This document shows, in pieces, positions 54,301 through 61,700 of a stretch of DNA of 64,000 nucleotides. Position 1 is the first letter of the stretch, and the number at the start of each line of letters is the position of its first letter. This stretch comes from Lingula anatina (lineage: Eukaryota; Brachiopoda; Lingulata; Lingulida; Lingulidae), in assembly GCF_001039355.2 (NCBI RefSeq), contig NW_019775561.1, positions 146,517 to 210,516 on the forward strand, given 5' to 3'. The position numbers were made by a program, and so were the translations under genes. Under the pieces are notes generated by a model. It saw only the letters and a list, made by a program, of their open reading frames with translations. It was not told where the DNA came from and did no database searches.

Positions 54301-56932
54301 TTTATAGAGAATAGGAGCAACGACATAAGAGACAGAAATGAAAGGCCAAAATAGGTAAAACTGGAAGTGCTGAAAATCTTAAAAGAATTTAACTGAGCCA
54401 CGCTGAATTGGGCAGGACAAGAAAAAGATTAGATAGTCTTCCTGAAGTAAGAAGTTTAATTCACATCTGCTACAATAATGGTTAATGACCCAATTTTTTT
54501 GACAAAGATATACCATCTGTAAATGTAGCTTTATACACTAAAAATGCACAAATTCCTGCTACTAAACATAAGGGAGGAAATGAAAACCAAACAAATAAAA
54601 CAAGCATTCCATTCATTAACAACTCTGCAATCCGTCCCTGAGGGTTGTTTGATGTGTAACCCCTTCTCACCGCTAAAAACTTTTTAATTTTTGCTTCGAG
54701 CATTTCGTTGTGTTTCCAGTTGTCATCGTATCGGTCATACTCCCCGCCCATATGCGGCAGGTAAGGCTCTAAATACAAATTAATCTTTATATGTATAAAC
54801 TGTAAACAAGTAGCATTCTGTGATATCTTAATTTTAAGTAATAGGTACAACCATGATGAATGTTTACAACATAAAAAGAAATACGGATGGAGGATATTGC
54901 ATTTAAATGGGAGATAATCCATACATCACGTATGTAACTAATTTTTTTTATTCTCAACATCTCCATGGTATAACAACTGTACCATATCTATATAACATAT
55001 ATATATATGTATAACAGATATGTAACTGTCCTTTCAAACAAACATTCTTTAAAATAATCTAGACTATTGTAATATTAATAATCTATTTTCTAAATAATAC
55101 ACTGTAACGTTGATGAAAAAGTGTCGGAAGCATTGAATCCCATTCATAAATTTTAAGTCAAATCATTTCACTGTAGTTTTCAGAAACTTTTCAGTTAAGA
55201 CAAATCATCCTGGAACAAATGGACAAAAAGAGTAGAAAAAAAAACACACACAAGACATTCACAATCAAGTCTCGTATCAGTATCTTGAATATTCTTAAGA
55301 ATGACCAGAAAACATCTACGTTGACCACATCACACACTACAAACACATAAATGTAGTTAACTGTTACCCCTACTCCTTTTAATTAATACTTCACGCAATA
55401 TTATTTGTCAAATATGACATGTTCATGATCACATCAATAAGAAACTGTAGATGATGTGATCTTCTCATAACCATGCACATGTCTTTTACGAGGGGGTGGG
55501 TAGGAGGGTCGGAGAGAACCTCTATTTCGGTCAAAAAAGGTCCTCTCTGGATCCAAATTTAATGTAAGTTCATTGTGTGATTTTAAGGCACACCAGAGTT
55601 TCTGTCCTATTTTCATTTATTTATTTATTAATTTATTTATTTCTTGATGGGGTCAACTGATCAATGGCCATGTCCATGGTTACTTCATTAGGACCCCATT
55701 CCCACAAACACCATATAGGTCTGCGTAGATTGATCCAACTCTGTGGGAACTCCTGCTGAGTGCAATCTACTCTGATCAATGGCGTCTATGGGAATAGGGC
55801 CTTAGATTGTTTCCATTTGAAGTTGTAATTGGAATCTAAGTGTTATCTAACATACAGATATTTCACTCATCAGCTGTTCTAATTTTCCACCAACCCATCG
55901 TCATATCAATCAAATACTTCAATATGCTATCAATATGAAACATTAATAAATTAACCAATCAATCATCAAAGCAACCAATCGACCATCCAACCAACAAATC
56001 AATCAATCCACCAACAAATCAATTAGTCAACCAACAAATCAATCAATCTACCAACAAATCAATCAGTCAGCCAACAAACCAATCAGTCAACCAACAAATC
56101 AATCAATGCACCAACAAATCAATCAATCCACCAACAAATCATTCAATCCACAAACAAACAAATCAATCCACCAACAAATCAATCAGTCAACCAACAAATC
56201 AATCAATCCACCAACAAATCAATCTATCAATTAATCCACCAACAAATCAATCAGTCAACCAACAAATCAATCAAACAATTAATCCATCAAACAATCAATA
56301 AATCATCAGATCAATCAACCAAACAAAAAATTTATAATTCAACCATGCTTATAATAAAATCATATTGTATTTTCCTGTTTTCAGCTATCAATTGAAGCCT
56401 TTCATTTTTTTTGTAGATACTTTCTCAAAAATATTCTAATCCTTCAACATTTGCATGAAGGCAATTAATCATCATCACAAAAAAAATTGAAAATTTTGTT
56501 TAGATTTCCACATTGTGAAGGATAGTCAAGGATTTTTTCAGGAGCAGGTTAGAAAACAATTTCATCAAATAGCCACCAAAAAAGTAAAATCCTCATGTCA
56601 TGTTAATTTACCTAACTATGTATGCAAAAAAAAAAAAAAAAAAAAAAAAAAGAAATATTCCACATCCAGTTAGACCCCTTTAATGAATTATTAAAAAATG
56701 TGACAAAACATCCTGTGTAAAACAATAAAGCGAGGACACTGACGTGGGTGTTCTTCCTCTTCACAAACATCCTGTGACGCATGTTTTGTCTACGAACCGA
56801 CGTATGCAGGTTTGGAGACATTATCAAATGCTGGTATATAATAGGTAGATAGACATATATTACTAGTATATATACATACAGCTGTTTATTTTGTGGTGGC
56901 ATTATTATGGAGAGAGAGAAGGACATTGTGAG

Positions 56933-56970
<38 letters not shown>

Positions 56971-58722
56971 CAGAGAGAGGGACTGACAGCATGCATCAAG
57001 TTCTATTCAAGATTCCACTGATGCTGATATTATAATTATTTGTGGTACAAAAAATGCTGCTCATGAAGCTTTTACAGACAGCAATCATTCTCATCAATAA
57101 TTCCTTTCTTTATGAAAAGGCAAAATATACAAATTTCCTGTATAACACAAATATTGATGAAATATATGCAAATTTAATAAATTCATAACACAGTAAAACT
57201 CAGTGCGAGTCAGTGCGAGCGCACCAATCAATGTTAATGATTATCATAAAGATCAATACAGCAGCATGCATATTGTGACCAAATGCATGTTTTCTTGCAT
57301 GATCATGCCTGATCGATACGTGCCTAAACGTGGGAGGATGCCGTGATTAGTATGGTGTAGAGTGGAATAAAAAATCCTATCTAAAACACCTAATTGTCAC
57401 TAGCTACAGGCAAGCCTGAGGCACTCTCCAATGGCTGCCATTCCCATATTCAACAGTCAACAGGTTATGAAAACATTTCTCCGATACTTAAGGTCAGCTT
57501 ATTTGATCGAAACAACAGTTTGTTTTACACTACACTTCACTGCTATCAATTTCCAATACTGTGACCTTCTTAAAATAGCCCAAATTACATCCTCTGCTTG
57601 CACATGAACTATATACTTCAGTATCGGAAATTAATAACCATATCCGTCTCGATTCTTTTTTGACCCACAGTTGTATTACAAGTGTCTCCTAAAGGTTTCA
57701 GTGGCACTGTTTGTTCAATTTCTTTCCAAGACAAACACTTATCAAGCTTTCCAAGCAACCACAAAGTTCAGTTAAGCCAAAGTGGTTACATTTAGAATAT
57801 GTCTTATAAGTATTTTGTTCAAGTCAAAGAATCCTAATAATAAAAAACAAAGTATTTGTGGCTACAGTGGCATATTTTTGTTTGTTTTTGTTTGTGTAAA
57901 AAATTAATGTTTTCATCAGAGTACTAGTTATCATATTTTAGTAAAAATCATCGAATACTTGTTAAAGAAAGAAAAAAAAAGAACCAACAAACAAAAATGG
58001 AAAATGTTCTTCTGACAATGCAAATTATCTCATTAACCCCAATTAGTCACATTTGACATTTGACAAAAGGTTATATTCAAGTATAAGTTAAAAATCTCAA
58101 TTATAGCATAGGGAGAGAAAAAAGAAAAATGTAACTAGTTTACAGAAGTCTTTAAACCAACTCATCTATAAAAATCTTCATCTATTGCCAAGTATACCTT
58201 TCAAACTCTAAATGGTCAAGGAAAAGCAAATCCATAACTGAAGACTCAGGCTATACTAGAAGTTCCAGCTTCTAAACCGTCTCTAAAAATATGCCCAGAA
58301 ATATTTGTTCAGGAACAATTTCTGGGATCCTTAAAGCCCATGCAAACACTGCTAGAAAACCCGGCAGGTGGAAGGTCTAAAAAAGACACCGTCTGCGTCA
58401 AATATCTACACAATATAAACATCAATCTTTAATATTTTATGTAATCAGCTGATGGGCGCGTGCTAATGAAATGAAAAGCCCGTGACTGGGGTTCTGACAT
58501 TCTTGCTGTATAATAACAGACCATAGCTTGGTTGAGTATTAGATTATCAGCCCCACATTTAAACACCAGGGGAATTTCTTCAAACTGTTCTGTTTTAACA
58601 TAGATGATGTACTTACTGCAAACTCAAAATATATTTGAGAAAAAAAATTCTTATTTTAATTATTGATTTCTTTCTTTCTTTTTTTATTTATATTTTATTT
58701 TTGTTTTTATTTATTTATTCAT

Positions 58723-58765
<43 letters not shown>

Positions 58766-61700
58766 TTTTATTTTTATTTATTTATTTATTTATTTATTTT
58801 TTGAAAATTCACCCTATAACCCACTCTCTTCTCTTATCTGCATATGCATGTTGATAATTAAAAAATTGTTTCTAATTCATTTAATTCAGGTAAGTGAAAT
58901 GAGTACAATGTAAAAGACCGGTTATATTTATCATGCATGTATAAACACAAAAACCAAACACAAAAACAATCAACTGTTTGGAAAAGCACTTTCCCTATAT
59001 TGGTCACAAAACAAAATCATTTTGAGCTTAGGTCAAATTGTGCCTCCTTTTTATGACCACAGCAATGCCAATTTCATGGTCAAACATAGGCCACAGAAAG
59101 GATGCCATCCAGTGTAAAGGGGGTTTACATAAACATATCAAACCTGGTACTTAGCACCAGGATACTGGTATCTTGTAGAACTATTTTACCAATTTTTCAT
59201 TCTAAGACTTATTATTTGTTTTCCATGTATTTATTTCTTGAATTAAGACAAAGATTGAAAAAATTAAAGATTTTTTTTTTGGGCTCAAGTTTCATCAATT
59301 AATTTTTTGAATTAAGATAGAGATTGAAAAAAATTAAAGATGTCTTTTTTGGCTCAAGTTGTATGCAAAATAAATGATATTAACAATTATTTGTGGAAAC
59401 ACGTTCATAACACTGGTTTCCTTTCACCCCACTTTTAAAGCTCATAGGTGTATACATCATAATATTCTCAATGGTTTTGAACAGGGTAAAAAGCTTTTAG
59501 AGATAAAGGGAAAACTGCTGAAACTTCCAGGAAAATTATTCTATCTTTATATTTTTCCTACACATGAAGAAAACGTATGCCATAAGGCCAATTTTCATTT
59601 TAGTTCTAATGGGAACTAGATATGCCTAAGGGGTATACATTATCCCACTCAATGTATTATTCTTCCACAATATGACACCACCATCTTTAATTGATCTTAG
59701 ATTAAGGCATCTTAATCTGATCTTAGATTAGGGCATACTTCTTTGTAGAAATATTATCAATTTATAGTTTTAACTCTGAACTATTAATTATTTTATCAAG
59801 AAAGTATTAATTAGAGAAAAGGGTTATAATTTTGTCAACGATTGTGGATGGTTTGTACTTTCCAGTTTAAGACTGACTTCAGGGAAAAATATTGAAATTT
59901 TCTGAATCATCATCAAATTATTACTTGGTGTTCTAAGCCTGAATGCTCATCCTGTGCTTTGAATCTCTTTATTAGTGATACAGAACCCAGAGGTATATAT
60001 CAGCCTACCCAATTAGGGACCTCACAGAGAGTTAAAAGATGAATGAAGCTAATCATGTAAAACATACTGTAACATTAAGTACATATTTGGATTCTAAATG
60101 TTTGCCAAATGAAATATAATATACCACCTGATGCTGGTCTGAAGGCTCTAAAATTAGGTCCAGCTCCTAGTGAAAAATTTATCTCCATCCCAACATCTAA
60201 TGGAGGCAAATAAGTAACTTTCAGAAGGTGCCCATGCAAGAGTAAGGTGGTTTAACATTAAATTTTTAAGGTACCCTATCTGGGATTTTATAGCTAAATC
60301 TACTTTTCCTTAATAAAAAAAATCCTCTTACTCAAGAACTATTCCACAATCCATCCCTGAACTCGGATTTGAGCTTTTATACGATTTCTTATTAAATAAT
60401 TTACAGAACTTTCCAAGTCCCTAGCTGAATATTTGGACCTTCATGCTTTCTGGTACATTTCAAAGGAAATATCAACATCAGGACCCTTTATTTGAGAAGT
60501 TTTTTTTTTTTTTTGTTTTAAAGGTCTGAATAGGGAAAATAGTTGCTTTGCATGATATCTTTTTTTTCATTTTTTTTTCCTTTTTTTTTTTGCTTTCTGG
60601 ATGTAAAAAATATCTGTCAAGAATTTGATAAAATAATAACCTATGATCTTAATACCCAAAACTGAGTGAATGAATTCTGAATAGCTCATCATGCCTAATT
60701 TTCCCCTCATTTTTACTTGACATAAGTCAATAACTTAACAAATCTTCACTTTGACACAAAAATATCTAGTATTTTAAGCCTCTATCATAATGGAGTCATT
60801 CACAGCTGTCTATATTATTATGGCTGACATTACCTAATCCAAGTTCATGGCAACATATAAACAACCACCACCCTTGATGACTTCGTTGTTGTCACAGCTG
60901 CTTTGCGCCCACGCTACTGTTATTACTGTATAAAAGCCATTAGTTAGTCAGTTCACCTGGTATGAAGTCTAACAGTCAGTTTTACAATGCCATTTTTGCC
61001 TGAAACTTTGAGGCCAAAATTTTGGTGTACTTAGTTTAAAGACAATAAAGTTTATAGTAGTCCACTTAAATTAAGGCAATTTAGCCTATTTTGGATTAAA
61101 CTTTTGGTCACTAAAGCTTAACTCAAGTTAAAGATAAATTTATAGTGGTCTGTTTAAATAAAATAATTTAAAAGTATTGGTTTGAATTGTATCTTTCATT
61201 TTTTCCCCCATTTGCTGGCCATAGACTTAGAGACTGAAATTCTATTGTGGTGCTTTTACTGCATAAAATAGAACTAAAGAAAAGCCTGCTTTTCAACTTT
61301 GTTGCTGTCACTCAATAGGAATGTTTTAATTTTGAGAAGTTATGATAAAAAAAAAGAAAAAAACAACAGAATCTGTAAAATTCATAATTTTCCCCACTGA
61401 AAAGATCAAAGTGTTTTAAATTTTTGACTAGTGTTTTAGACTATTTTGATGGAAATTAAATGGTAGAATATAGGAATATAATTATGTCCAGACATTTTGG
61501 GAGCTGAAGTTTTTTGACAAACAGGCTCAAAGTGCTTTAAGAGCATAGCATCATTATCTGATGCTACCTGTTGCTTTGTACTTAATTGCACCTATATTTT
61601 GAAATAAATTTTGTCACTTCTGCCAAACATACAATACTTTAACCAATCACATGTACCACAAACACAGCAAACACAATCGCATTCAACATAATCTCACCTG

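Noticed and set aside
55935-56330. CRISPR-like regular repeats
   Set aside because: A simple AATC-based minisatellite with no unique spacers, in an animal intron.
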